NCBI GenBank assembly: GCA_020726505.1
Contig: JAHLEZ010000020.1
Coordinates: 496,001-560,000, forward strand
Direction of reading: 5' to 3'
DNA length: 64,000 bases
Origin: Leptodontidium sp. MPI-SDFR-AT-0119
Taxonomy: Eukaryota > Ascomycota > Leotiomycetes > Helotiales > Leptodontidiaceae
The notes beneath the pieces were generated by a model. The model was not told the origin of the DNA. It worked only from the letters and a program-made list of their open reading frames with translations, and did no database searches. Positions within the stretch are counted from its first letter, which is position 1. Each line of letters opens with the position of its first letter. Shown piece after piece: positions 32,227 to 44,063 of the stretch. The position numbers and the translations under genes are program-made.

Positions 32227-32914
32227 TTGATACGAAGTACGCGATACGAAGTACGCAGTGGTTTCAAACTCAAATGAGTTCGGCATACAGAACAAGAAAC
32301 TATGTGACAGGTCATAACTACTGTCTCCTTTAATATGTGGCCAATGAGTCTGCGATATTTTGTCACATTCAGAAAATAGGGACCGTTTTCTAAGCTCTTC
32401 CACGGACCGGCGTATTGGATGGCTAAAAGTGCTCCTTTACATGAAGTTCAAACCTAACCAAGCCATAGCACTTATCTTCCAAGTAAGCCAGGCGATCCTA
32501 CTAATCGGGAAGAAGAAATATAAGCACCAAAAGATGATCACATTTATGGGAGTTTCCGTTTTTCATAGTGCATAGGGCGCTTGTTGAGAATATTCCATTT
32601 GAAATCGAAGCTGAGAAATAACAAGCAACGGTGTTATCCGAAACTCGATGCATGCCAGTTTTTGTTGCTCTATGTTGTGGCTTTTGGTGGCTGATAATGG
32701 CTTCCGATCGATCATGCGAGAAGCACTTCACATATCTATAGAATGGTCACTATCCCATGGACACTCTGAGGTCAGATCAGCAAGACGAATCTCGTTTTCT
32801 TTCACTTTCGCCTTCTCACAATCGACATATTCCTACTTCAAAATTCAAGCCACTTCTCTCTTCAAACGAGTACGAGTCTGCTCTTCTCGGTCTTCTTCCT
32901 GCTTCGTCGACACA

Positions 32915-34404
32915 ATGAACTCTGCACTCAAAACCGAGAGAGAAAGGGTTATCGGGGCCCTCCCCCCTCCCTTTGGAGTAGTCCCGAACTTTAACCATCC
33001 CAAGTCTCAAGGAAATCGGATTATCATTGCAATCGCAATCTTGCTCCCTCTGGCAACTTTCGTTCTTTCTTTGAGAATCTATACGAAGAGAATGATCGTT
33101 CGTACTCTGGGCTCTGATGACTGTAAGTTCGTTTATTCTAAAGATGCTGAGTTGCCTAGTTAACCCCAACTAGATGTGATAATTCTTGCGTGGGTATGAG
33201 TCCCTGAGAGACGACCAAAGTATTTGGACGCGTGCTTATTTCCCTTGTTGGATACAGCTTTTATCGATTGGTTTTGCTATTACTACAGTCTTTTGTGAGT
33301 AAGCACTTAGAATACACTCGGAGGGGGTTTGGTTTGGTCTTCTCGTGGCTAACTATCTATTCTAAAGTGCTCCATCTCGGCTTGGGTGTTCATATCTGGG
33401 ACGTACCACTTACAACGTTCAGTCCTCATTACTTGAAAGTGAGTCACCAATTTAGGTTACAAGAGCTTAGGCCTAGTCACGATTCTTTCATGCCAGTCTT
33501 TAGCATTTACTAATGTTTCTATCAGATGGGTATAATCAGCGGACTCTTCTACGGCCTGTCTTTTATGTGCACCAAGCTATCGATATTACTACTCTACCTC
33601 CGGCTTTCGCCATTTCGGCTATTCAGGATCACTGTGTGGATAGTCGTTGTAGTAACCGTTCTATACTCTGTTCTCGGATCATTTGAATTTCTTTTCAATT
33701 GCCGACCAATTGCTAAAAACTGGGACGTTACGATCTCAGGTGGGTCATGTATCGGGGTGTCCAAAGTATTCACGATACATGGTGTTATAAATATCTTAAC
33801 TGATTTTGCAATGCTCGCTCTGCCAGTCTTGTTGGTATACAAGTTGCAACTGCCCATCAAACAGAAAGTGGCGGTAGCTGGCCTGTTTATGACTGGAACA
33901 CTGTAAGCCATTCCTTAACGCATTTCCGGATCCAAAAAATAGAGCTAATTAGCACAGTGTTTGCATCGTCAGCAGTATTAAGCTGAAGGTTACATTGGAT
34001 CTCTTTCATTCTCATTCTATGGATTCAACTTGGATGGGGGTTGATTGCTGGTTATGGACGTTAGTTCATTTTCAATATCTCTTGTTATTGCACCGAAATT
34101 GTGATTTTGATGCTAATAAAACTTCAGCACGATTGAGGTTTACGTTGGGATTATTTGTTCGTGCCTCATTACTTTCAAACCATTTCTTCGGCATCATTGC
34201 CCAGGACTACTTGGGACTAGCTCCAGCTCAGTGGCCCACACACCGCAGTTCAGTAAGAGGGCCGCCAATACTCTCCTTAATACATCGACCGCTGGACACG
34301 AACTTGAGTCGTGCAAAGGACTCCAGAAGAGTCGCATCCCACGAAAGAGCAAACAGCAGACAGACACCGACACTGAGAGCCAGGAAGACATGCTTAGAGA
34401 TTAG
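32915..34404 (+). CDS. Pth11-like seven-TM receptor (no CFEM), 7 exons
   Basis: Exons 32915-33122, 33174-33193, 33258-33294, 33368-33438, 33526-33902, 33958-34059 and 34128-34404 join in phase to 363 residues. All introns are 51-87 nt with GT..AG ends. The second exon is only 20 nt and restores the conserved DDYVIILAW. Characteristic fungal rhodopsin-like motifs follow in order: LGSDD-Y, LGVHIWDV, CTKLSILLLYLRL, FNCRPIAKNWD, NILTDFAMLALPV, then W-TTIEVYVGIICSCLITFKPF before a polar tail of about 60 residues. Seven hydrophobic segments can be counted. Such proteins sit in the plasma membrane and are thought to sense surface or chemical cues. Ligand unknown. The N-terminus has no signal peptide and no CFEM cysteines. 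Confidence 0.85.
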
Positions 34405-34439
34405 TATATGAAGGATATATCAAGCGGGAACCAAGTAGC

Positions 34440-34612
34440 GACATCATCACATGTTGGAGAGAGGCGAGGTTGTTCATGCTCGTGAGGGTCTGAGAGTGCT
34501 CTTCGCCGAGGACTTTCTTTGATAGCCGCAGCGTCTCTTCGAAGAGCGGCTCGGCCGCCTCGTACTTGCCTTGGCTGTCGAAGAGAGAGGCGAGGTTGTT
34601 CATGCTCGTGTG
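34440..34612 (-). pseudogene. TPR-repeat relic of an NLR-like gene
   Basis: The minus frame reads TSMNNLASLFDSQGKYEAAE, PLFEETLRLSKKVLGEEHSQ, TLTSMNNLAS: one complete 42-residue kinesin-light-chain-type TPR unit plus part of the next. Such arrays normally end fungal NB-ARC/NACHT proteins. Nothing else of the gene is recognisable on either side. Confidence 0.65.
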
Positions 34613-36055
34613 CTTTCTGCAACGACATCTGCCGCTTCTGCAGCAGAGCTGCTCAAGGTATATTCCATCTCCACCGCAAGTGGCTTTCCCCGACAGTTGC
34701 AGCATCCACTCTTGAGCCGTGCACACCAGAAAGAGTCCCTCACCGGCCTTGTATCTTTGGGCCAGGTCTGTATGCGAGGTCGTTACAAGTATACGGCAAA
34801 GGAGTAATTTCAGGGTTAGCAATACAAATAGTGATTGTGTGTCAAACTTTGTTGCATTGTGCTTTCATTAAAGTAAAAAATATATTTGGACCCTGTTTCT
34901 GCTCCTGCCTGCCCAAGGCTTGGTACAAAATGATGTGTTTCGTGGAGTTGATTACGAGACAGATATTTGCAGTAACTTTGTCACGAGTCCATGGCTTCAT
35001 CTTCGCAGGCATCAACAAGAGCCGAAGATTTAGCATAGATTCAGTGATCAGAGTAGATCAATAAGTGATTACACCAAAGAATTGTGGCGCCGTTCAAGCT
35101 CCGGCATATCCACCAGAGGTGCTGACCTGCTCCGATCTGAGATGGATTTGCGGGTATAGACTGGACTCAGGGCGTAGTCCGAGGAGAGTAGTCAAGAAAG
35201 TTATCAAAGTCATAGAATGCAGCTTCACTCGAGCCTGATCTCTGCAAGTCGCCGTCTATCCCATGGACCGGTGCGACTACCAGAATTAGCCGAAACAGGG
35301 GTTTGGACCAATCAGAGAGTTAGTATTTTGGGTGAGGATATATTGATTTCACATTTGGGCATGATATCTATCAAAACAAGGCCCAACTACACACAAAAAC
35401 ACGTTACACTCTTCACAACCATACCAAGGAGAGAGGGGGAAGCGGGCGAAGTGATCAGTAAGGGGCGAGGGGTGGGGATAGATCTCTCAACGTAGCAGGC
35501 AAGCGATATAATGTTGGTGGCCGATTGAAAACAATGTTTGGTTTGGAAGAAATTGCAGTGGAACGATATATTAATGATTCAAAGGTTGATGGCATGAATA
35601 AATTCCCTGAAGGCCCTGACGTACGCCTCGTCGCATCATGTCGTGTGTGCATAGTGTCTGGAGTCGTATCAGCGCCATGGATCCATTTCCAAGGCTTATC
35701 CTTTGGAGAATGCCAGCAAGCGCAAGTAGTCCACGGTGTCCGCTTCCCGGCCCCGCTCGACCCCATCGTCGCTGCTGACATCACGATCGCTGTCGCTCAA
35801 CCACCAGTTAAATGGTTGATCGAAGGCTCACTTCCCTGCGACGCAAGCGCGTCGACACACGCAGTTCTGGCTTCATGGGTCGATTTGGCTTAGATTCGCT
35901 GTGGTCACGGCATACCTCCACAGCAGACAACGAGGATAGAAACCTCTGGAGCGACATTGAACGCAGGTGAACAACGCATGGATTTTTGAATGTACGTGAA
36001 GATGCTCAGAGCTGCCGCAAAGGACTCCAAATTGTAGTGTCGCCGGAGCGCAATA
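34613..36055. other. No confident gene
   Basis: Short frames on both strands (such as 122 codons at 35525-35893 plus) have no recognisable motif. Bases 35446-35490 repeat 30188-30230, the sequence next to the other chromodomain/Myb copy, so parts are probably duplicated debris. Confidence 0.5.
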
Positions 36056-38738
36056 TCAATGGTTGAACTTGGTCGAATAGCGCACCTGGATGGCCCCCAT
36101 GCTCCGGCCAGGGAGATCCTCATGGATCTCCTCCCACGAACAACCGTCCTTCCTTGTCAGGAGTATCGCGTCCTCTTCCTCTGACCAAGGAGCCCGGCTC
36201 TTCTTTGACTTTAGCGGTGCCTGAGGTGTCTTGGAATGTGCAGCAGCTTTGTGATCGATCTCCAGTGCTGCAGGAGCAATTGGTATGTGAACGTACTCCG
36301 AGACCGATGGCAGTTTGAACTCAAGATTGTATGTCACATCATCTCCGGTCCTGGTGCATTTCAAGAAGCCTTGGAATGGCCACTGCCGATGCTCAGTATT
36401 TGGTGTCGCCTCTGATGCCGCAGACGGGCTTCGGGAGGGTCGCGAGGCATGCTGGTGGCTATTAACGACGAAGGTCGACTGACATTCGTGATCAACCTGA
36501 AGTTGCGCGTCGTCAATTTCAGGTGTGGCGGTCGACAACGCAACAAAGGGGCCAGGCTGTCTGACATGGACCTTTAGGGCGTGCCTTCGGGAGGTGGTTG
36601 GAGTCACGGTAGATGCTAAGCGTGGCTTTCGTCGCTTTGCAGGTCGTGGGTCCTCGTCGTTTGTGTCGCAGGTGTTATGATGGTCATCGGTGTTCACGGA
36701 ATGGTGGGTGTCGCTGCTGGTCTCAGTATGCATGTCTTGGTGTCCTCGCTTCCGCGTCGCAGGTTCGTCCTCCAGCCCTAGCGCCGCGTCAGCTGGGGCA
36801 GAGGAGCTTCGAGAGGTTCGTGACGCATAGCGGTGCTCGTCACTGATCGGAGTTGCTGAATGTCTGAGAAGGACCTCACGTTGTGCTTGGCTCAAGGGAT
36901 AAGGAGAAGACACTATTTGAGATGTTCCGTTAGCAACCTGGTCCTCAAGATTTCCAGAACGTGGCACTCATGAGGCAACTAATTACCTTTAAGCTCAGCG
37001 ACTAATGTAGGGTTGAGTGAGATTCTCAATTGATCTTCAGTAATCCAGGTGCGGGCATCGAGACCGAACGCATCGGCCAGGTACTCGAAAACTCTTCTGC
37101 CTTTGCGCCGGCTAGAGCGCATCTCGCGAACGCGGAAAATGTTCATTTCTGCTTGTAGTGTCAAGTTTTGAGAGGATCGCTCGCAAGGCGGCCGTGGCAT
37201 TGATATTCGTACGTCGTCTTCACTGAACTAAGAATCCGACCTGTTCGGATATTCCCCCCATACGACTCGGTACTGGGTTGTCTTTGTCTGGCGTCCAGGA
37301 AGTTGCCGAGCTCGTATCCCACGTAGTCGAAAACGGTGCTCGTCGATCTCGGGGCCCTCGGGTTGCGTGGCTGGCAAAGCCTCGATGGCCTCCTTGTCAC
37401 GAAGGTCGTCCGCGTTGACGACCTCGACCAAGTTCTGCTAATCGCCCACAGCTGGTTGCCCGAGCCCTTCCTTCCGTGCTGCAGGCTCTTCCTGCTGCTG
37501 CATCGCTACGGCTCCCCGTTCCACCACCACCACCTCAGTCTCGTGCAGCTCCCACTCCTCAAGACCCTGAGCTGTGCCATGTCGAGGAGCATTTTGCAGC
37601 TCTTCTGGTCTGCTACCGGTAGTTTCGGTGCATTCTCGACTCTGGGTCTCGTCCGGTGGTGCTTCGACGAAGCGAGGACTTAGGGAGGTAGGTGTGCCGG
37701 CCGACGATGACTCCACATGTTGCTCTTCCAAAGCCAACCCCAGTGCTTTCTCTAGTTTAGCCATGCTATTATCAGTCCATCTATCATTGCCGTTGTCGGA
37801 AGGCTTGGGGAGGGAGTGGGGCGCGGACTCCATTGACGTGCTCTGCGTGATATCGTCGATGTCTTGCTGGTTGGTCTAATCCTGCAGTGGCGTAGAGGAT
37901 TGAGGGAGGGTCTGGGGTTGGGCTTGTGTGGGAGCAGAAGGCACGCTATATTGCTCACGAGGCCCAGGCCCCGGAGCTGGCTCGTCGACATAACGGCCCT
38001 CCTCAATGTCATACCATAGGCCGGATGTATCAATGGACTCTATCGGCGCTAAAGCGAGTTCTAAGGTTGCGAAGATATGCGGACTCGCATCCCGTTCAAT
38101 ACGCCCAGTATCGATATCCCCAAAAGCGCCTTCGGCTTCATTCCCAGCATCTGCGTTATCTGGGTCGTCATCGTTATCGAGAATCACTGGTTGATCTGCA
38201 TATAATTAGCGGTCCGCTTCTGAGCACAAAGACAGCCGGTGCACCTACCTCGACTCCCACCCTGACGTTCATCCAACCCTGATTGTGTTCGGTCGATTTG
38301 CAGTCTAGCCTTGTAAAGAGTTGGCTGTTCCAGGCGCTGAAGGGTAAACCCGGTCTTCGAGGCTTCAGTCGAGATCTTCGGACGCAGAGCCGCTCGAGGG
38401 AGCTCCTCGAGAGACGGAAAATCGTCGTCTGATTCATCGTCATTGTCAGCAAGAGCGTGCTTACGATCTAGATTGACGAATCAAAAAGATTCACTTCGGG
38501 TGGAGCTTTTCCACGTACCTTAAGCTCTCGCTGGCCCAGTTGTATTAGCCTCAGCTTGATATCCAGAACAGGAAAGTGCATCAGCAGATTTACGTATTTT
38601 CTGGCCGCCGCTAGTGTTAAGTGAACTGATTGAAGGGTTGGTTTGATCATGCCAGAGGGTATTTCTGTTGCAGAATGGCGGGTTTGAAGGAGGAAGTGCA
38701 AATCGAACAGATCTTATACTCTCAAGGGCAGCCATCAC
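36056..38738 (-). pseudogene. Chromodomain/Myb-like gene with three in-frame TAG codons
   Basis: On the minus strand one frame, with introns removed, runs from about 38460 to 36056. After an acidic start (LADNDDESDDDFPSLEEL), an intron near 38248-38196 (acceptor ATATGCAG) joins to DIDTGRIERDASPHIF. A chromodomain-like part follows (TQYRVVWGEYPNRSDS..EDDVRIS) and a second similar unit (GRRVFEYLADAFGLDARTWI, TEDQLRISL). A 75-nt intron (36913-36987) leads to a low-complexity region with a basic KRRKPR patch. A C-terminal Myb/SANT-like motif ends it: APWSEEEDAILLTRKDGCSW, EEIHEDLPGRSMGAIQVRYS. TAG stops at 37876-37878, 37438-37440 and 37228-37230 each sit where Trp would fit. The N-terminal exon (38738 to about 38520) is uncertain and may carry a fourth stop. 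A nuclear, chromatin-linked role is inferred from domains only. Confidence 0.75.
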
Positions 38739-40290
38739 GAAACGAAGTAGGCAGAGAGAAGTGCGGTTTGAGCGTGTGTTGAATGTTCAGCGAGGGGAAT
38801 TGAGGGACTTAAGAGGTAATCCGCGAGCGCCTGCTTGTCGGAATTGAACTGGTCTCGTCCACACATCATCTTTGCCGCTCGCAGCTGCCGTTTGCCGTCC
38901 TAAATTCAACCTAGTCCTGCGCATGAAATCTCAGTCCCTCCAGGCTCCGGCCAGGACTCGATTGTCATGCAATCCCCCTTCTTCCTCGGCATCACCGAAG
39001 ATCGAGAAATCAGCCTGTGATCACTCCAATGTGACTCGAAATCCAATCCACTACACCCTTCCCCTGGAGCCTGTGGCCATCTCCGCGTAGATGAGGCCAA
39101 ACGACCTTCCCGTTGTAGAAGTGATACTCCGCGGCATAATTATGCTGTACCTATTTTGGTGGCGCGTACAGTCCTGCCACAGCAGCGCCCTGAGCCAAAG
39201 GATCCGCGAAATAGCCCTCAGTCACCAGATCCATCCTTCCAATATGTAACGGCTGGCGGATCGAGCTCTTCCGAGGTCGTATGACCTGCCTCCTTGTAAT
39301 CTTCCACGTCAACCTGCCTATTTGTGATTCATTCTCCCAACGCCGGCGTTTCGTATTCAGTCCGTGGGATGCTTAGCAGAGGCTGCGATGCTGCCATTGT
39401 TATGCAAATGGTCATCTGCCATAGCCACATTTGGAAGAAATCGGCCCTTCTCGTCACAGATCAGCCCAGATCGAGGCATATAGCGCATGTCATCGTCTCA
39501 CCGACCTAAGGGAGCTCACCGAGATCTTTCTCCCGACGCGTAATGGCACGGCATAGCCAGGCAGAAGCTGGCCACGTCGTCGTGAGGCATTTCTTCCATT
39601 GGCCAGCTTATACCGCACGAAGGGAATGCCAAGGGCAAGCCTCCGCTGCCGCCATCACCGAGTAAGGCATTTCCGCGAGGATTGTGATGGTGCGACAGCG
39701 AGAAGAGGGCCGCGAGCTGAGCTCACGCTCGCATCTCGGGCAATGCGATGCCATCCAGAGGAATGATCGCCGTCGTGATGGTCACAAGCATCGAATCCAG
39801 AGTGGTCCAGAGTGGCAGATCGAGGAGGATCAAGGGTTTTGGCTTCAAGCCGCCGTGCCGTTAAGGTTTTCAGCTGCAGCGGGGTTGGCGAAGGGGGCGT
39901 ATTGCGTGGGTCTCGTTGGGAACGCGTCGATAGCGCACGACGAGGGCAAATGGCCAAGCGAATGGGGGTTTGGGAAGAGATTGAAGAGGGTGAAAGTCGA
40001 GCAGCGGGGTGGGCGAGCTCTTATAGACGTTGAAAGCGGCGCTGGGCCCGTGCACGCGCCTTGCCCGAAGCAGAGGGTCGCTAAACCCGGGGGGGCAAAC
40101 CGCAGTACTGAGATTACATACTAAAGGATACTGCTTAACTACAGGTAGGTTTCCGGGAGCTCGACAGCTCCCAGGAGCCGTAATCCCAGGACCCCTCTGG
40201 TTCCTAGGACTACGCGGACTCCTAGAACACTTCCTCCTGGCCCAGTGGTCGCCCAGGAACGTCCGTAACACTAATCTGAGTTAAGAGCAA
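38739..40290. other. No confident gene; decayed coding traces
   Basis: Minus-strand traces such as MDLVTEGYFADPLAQGAAVA (about 39145-39235) and EYHFYNGKVVWPHLRGDG look coding but are broken by stops and are not assignable. GC-rich frames at 39650-40270 on both strands overlap heavily and show no motif. Probably an old pseudogene. Confidence 0.4.
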
Positions 40291-41282
40291 GAGGTGGACT
40301 AGACGACTTCTTTAGAGTTCTAAGTATATCGATTACGTATCGAATTTGTTTTTGCGTAACTTTAGGAATAATAAACATTATCTATTTAAACGTAAGGCCA
40401 TAATGAGCTGCCATTTGGATATCACGACGTTAATCCCGAGTCGTATTCTTATTACGCTTTCGTTATCGAGACTTTAAAGAGCTATAAATACAAATAAGAG
40501 GAATACCCGTATTAGGGTCCTAAACAAAAGGTTCATCACGATTCCGAATAGGCTTTATGTTATGTTCAAAGTAATGCACAATTTATTAAGGAAGTAGAAC
40601 GCGTTAGGAGCCTAACTTGCGATCTTGATGTTCTTACCCCTGTTTCTGAAGGCGGTGAGACAAAACTTTGGGCCTGTACCTCCGTAGATGTTCTTGAATC
40701 TTTGAATGAGCAAATCATCTTCTGTCGATTCAAGAGGGCCTATGCGATTGGTTTTCAGTTAGCATGCAGCGAGACACGGAAGTTACTCACTTGCTTCGCT
40801 TGGTGTCTAGAACGCTTACTTACGCGAGGCTGTGATTCATTGCCAGTCCGGGGTAATGCCCGAGCATCTCTATGCATGCAGCTCCTCGGAAGCACATTCA
40901 AAAGCTGGGGTACTTGTGGTCTCCGCACTCTGCTCCGCAGCCTCTTCAGGGTCAGGTGCATTGGCACGGGCTATTGGCAACGTAAGCCTTGCGTGAGACA
41001 AGTCGCATCAGCTATTTACTTCTCCCTTGTCCTTCCCGCTGGGTACTGTGGCATACGTCAATAGCACAGCTTTGCCCCACGTGAAGTAACGAAGGATTCC
41101 AGAGCAGATCTCAGAAGTGCAAACCACTACAACGAGCCAGGATCGATGCAATGGTGGAAAATTTTCCTTGGTTTTCCGCCCCCTGGCCTCTGCGAACTAC
41201 GATCGAAGCGGTGCCTCATCCGTACGCCGCCTAATGATAGTGGCACTGGCCGAAAAGTGCTGCAAGGGACATGTACCGTAGT
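40291..41282. other. AT-rich then mixed sequence without a gene
   Basis: 40290-40620 is AT-rich with many TA dinucleotides, as in RIP-degraded repeats. 40700-41060 has a 120-codon frame without recognisable content. Confidence 0.4.
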
Positions 41283-41446
41283 GTACGAAAGGGGGTTTCC
41301 AGTGGGTCTCGTACACCCCAAGTATTCTGCCTTAACATTTGAGGAAATTTATGGAGAAAATTCTAGAATTTCAGACTGTTGATTGGAAGAATAACCTTAC
41401 TGCCTTACAAGGGTGTACGAGACCCACTGAAAACCCCCTTTCGTAC
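41283..41446. mobile_element. MITE family 2, copy 2 (164 bp)
   Basis: Inverted ends GTACGAAAGGGGGTTT, then CAGTGGGTCTCGTACACCC, nearly perfect over about 36 bp. Ends are TA-flanked. The interior matches copy 1 (4089-4240) in reverse. Confidence 0.88.
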
Positions 41447-41658
41447 TTGTGCCGTGTCTTCCCTTCATTCCCCAACCCGATTCTCCAATCATTTTCACTG
41501 TGTGTCAGTCAGTGCCCTGCAAAAACTTTGAGCTACATACTGTTTGCCGTCCATCGCCTCGACCCAGGCAACCCCCCAAGACCTCCTGCATCGCACCAGC
41601 GACCATTGAGTGTCAAAGCGTGCGCCACTGGCCGGTGCTGTACTTCGTAGTATGGGTA

Positions 41659-41789
41659 AATAATGTACATTCGATGTCTGTGCACTTTGCCACGGCCTTA
41701 CTTGTTCAGGAATAAAAGATGATTCGCTGTAGAGCCCTGGGTTTGTGGAACTATCTAGAAACCGCACAGACAGCGAATGTACATTATTT
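41659..41789. mobile_element. MITE family 3, copy 2 (131 bp)
   Basis: AAATAATGTACATTCGATGT with CTGTGC at the left is mirrored by GCACAGACAGCGAATGTACA TTATTTT at the right, one mismatch. The outer GGGCATGTACC on the right matches, in reverse, the GGTACATGCCC of copy 1. Confidence 0.8.
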
Positions 41790-41965
41790 TGGGCATGTAC
41801 CAAGTAACAGATGAATGAACCTTCGCCCTCTCCCATCTCTCACTCTTATGTATCCTGGCCCCCATGATTTCTGCGCGCGCTTCTCGGAGCTTCCTTTTTC
41901 TGTTTCCTCCTTGCTTTTGTTGTTCTCCACACGTGGATTCGTCCAGGGATTGGATTGCGTGCAGC

Positions 41966-44063
41966 ATGAGCCTGCTCGTACTCTGGTCCGTGTTGTTGGG
42001 TTGGGGTGCTTTGGTGGTGCTGGGACAGCAGGCAGCCCCAACCCCGCTCGAGACTTATTTGAACAACTACCCTTCGTGTGCTGTAAGGATTGCCACTCCC
42101 CTTCAATGACTTCAATTACTTGAAGTGCATTTACTAATCATCTATTTTGGAATAGATAAAATGCGTTATCCCAACCATTGACACTCTGAGGTATGCGAAC
42201 ACGACCTTACCAGAGATCAGTTCTATTCTCTGCCCCGATATCTCGTCTCGAAGACAAATCTCAGATTGTCTCCAAACAGGTTGTAGTTATGAGGATCAAG
42301 TTGGTAAGAGCCCCAACTTTATACTAGTTATAGAATCCTGCTAAGACGTTCGCAGTTGCATGGCCTCTCCAAGAAGGGCTTTGCATTCGCTACCCAAAAG
42401 ATTCAAAGTCCGCTTATATCCGTAACCTCACAATCACGATGAGTTTACTCGCATCAATTTTCGTACTGCTGAGATGCTACTCTCGATTATATATCCTGCG
42501 CAGGTTCTGGGGAGATGACTGGGTTATGTTAGTCGCAGCTGGTAAGCTACTCTACTTCTTTCACGCTCTAGAATTCATACTAATGTTCCACAGTCTTCAT
42601 GATTGTCATAGCAGTTGCTTTGATATGGAGTACGTTTTTCCAATCTAGTCTTTCCAACAAAATGCTAATTTACAAAGTCTCCACAGTCGGGCTCGGTCTC
42701 CACGTTTGGGACGTCGAAGCCGAAAACATCGCCACCATAATCAAAGTCCGTCTTTCCACCACCCAACCCACTCCCATACTAACAGCAAATTAGCTCTACT
42801 GGATAATGCGACAATTCTACGTCATCGTGCAAGTCCTCCTCAAAGTCTCCATCCTTCTCTTCTACCTGCGCGTCTTCCCCGTCCGCTGGATGCAAATCTC
42901 CACCTGGCTCATCATCGCCTACATGCTTCTGCACGGGATCGCATTCTTCATCCCCGTAATCGTACAATGTCGCCCCATCTCTCGTCTCTGGGATAAACGC
43001 ATCGAAGGGAGTTGTATCCCGTTGCTGGATTTACTGATCCCCGGAGCGGTTTTTTCGATTCTGGAAGATGTGGTGATACTGATATTGCCGATTCCGTGTA
43101 TTTCGAAACTGAATATTGGGAGGGGGAAGAAAGTTAGTTTGGTTACGCTTTTTAGTGTTGGGGTTATGTATGTTTGTCTCTTTCCTCTCCTTTCTATCTC
43201 TTCTCTGTTTAGGCATGGATTTGCTGATGAAATGGATTTCATAGAGCATGTTTCACAAGCATGCTTCGCTTGAAGTCCACAATCGACACCCGCGACACAC
43301 TGGATGAGACATGTTTGTCCCCCTCCACCTCTCCTATTCTTCCTCTTCCTCCTCTCCCTAAACAGAGATCACAAGCTAACAGTAGAAATCAACAGGGGAA
43401 TCCATAACATCAATCGCCTGGTCCCTCGCCGAACTCACCGTCGCCACCATCTGCGTGTGTCTTCCCTCCCTCAAAGCGATCCTCAACCACCACATGCCGC
43501 GCTACTTCGGCAGCGCCAAAGGATCTGGATATATTGGTGTTGTTGGCGTACAGCGCGGTGTCACTGTGAATGTTGAGAATGGGCCAGGGACGGAGATGCA
43601 GGTTCCGAGTCGCAGCCAAAGCCATGTGAGAGGTAGAGGCGGCGGTAAAGGGGGGAGTAGAAGCGGGAAGGGGATGAGCGTTGTTAGTGAAAATGGAGAG
43701 GGGACGGATGTGAGCGATAGAAGGGAAGAGTTTGATAACGAGAGAGTCCGTAAGAGTTTCGGAACGGGACGAAGGGATCCAGAGTTCGACCCAAATCCAG
43801 ACGGCCACAGAAATGTAGACGAAGATGAGAGCATGGACAGGGATGTCGAAATGGGCAGTATAGGAAGAGGGCGCTCTGGTGGCTGGCGCGAAATCGATAA
43901 CAGAGGGAGCTGGAGAGGGGGATTAGGGAAGGGATTTCAATTTAGTGCTTTTGAGAATAGGAGGGTGACTGCGGTTAGTCGGAGGGTTGGGAGTGAAGAT
44001 AAAAATGGGGACGGGAATGAGAATGAGAGAGCGAGGAGAGAGAGATCGAGAGCGGGGAGATGA
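41966..44063 (+). CDS. CFEM-domain Pth11-like GPCR, 8 exons
   Basis: Exons 41966-42082, 42156-42303, 42356-42541, 42594-42629, 42687-42745, 42794-43167, 43260-43312 and 43396-44063 give 546 residues in one frame. Residues 1-20 form a signal peptide (LLVLWSVLLGWGALVVLG). A CFEM-type extracellular domain follows, with Cys at 38, 42, 65, 77, 82 and 98 (SCAIKCV, ILCPD, DCLQTGC). The seven-TM part carries GDDWVMLVAAVFMIVI, LGLHVWDVE, LLKVSILLFYLRVFP, VQCRPISRLWD, LEDVVILILPIPCI and ITSIAWSLAELTVATICVCL. The last exon adds about 190 residues of Gly/Arg/Glu-rich cytoplasmic tail. Pth11 of Magnaporthe is the family prototype, a surface sensor. That this protein senses surfaces is inference. Confidence 0.88.
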
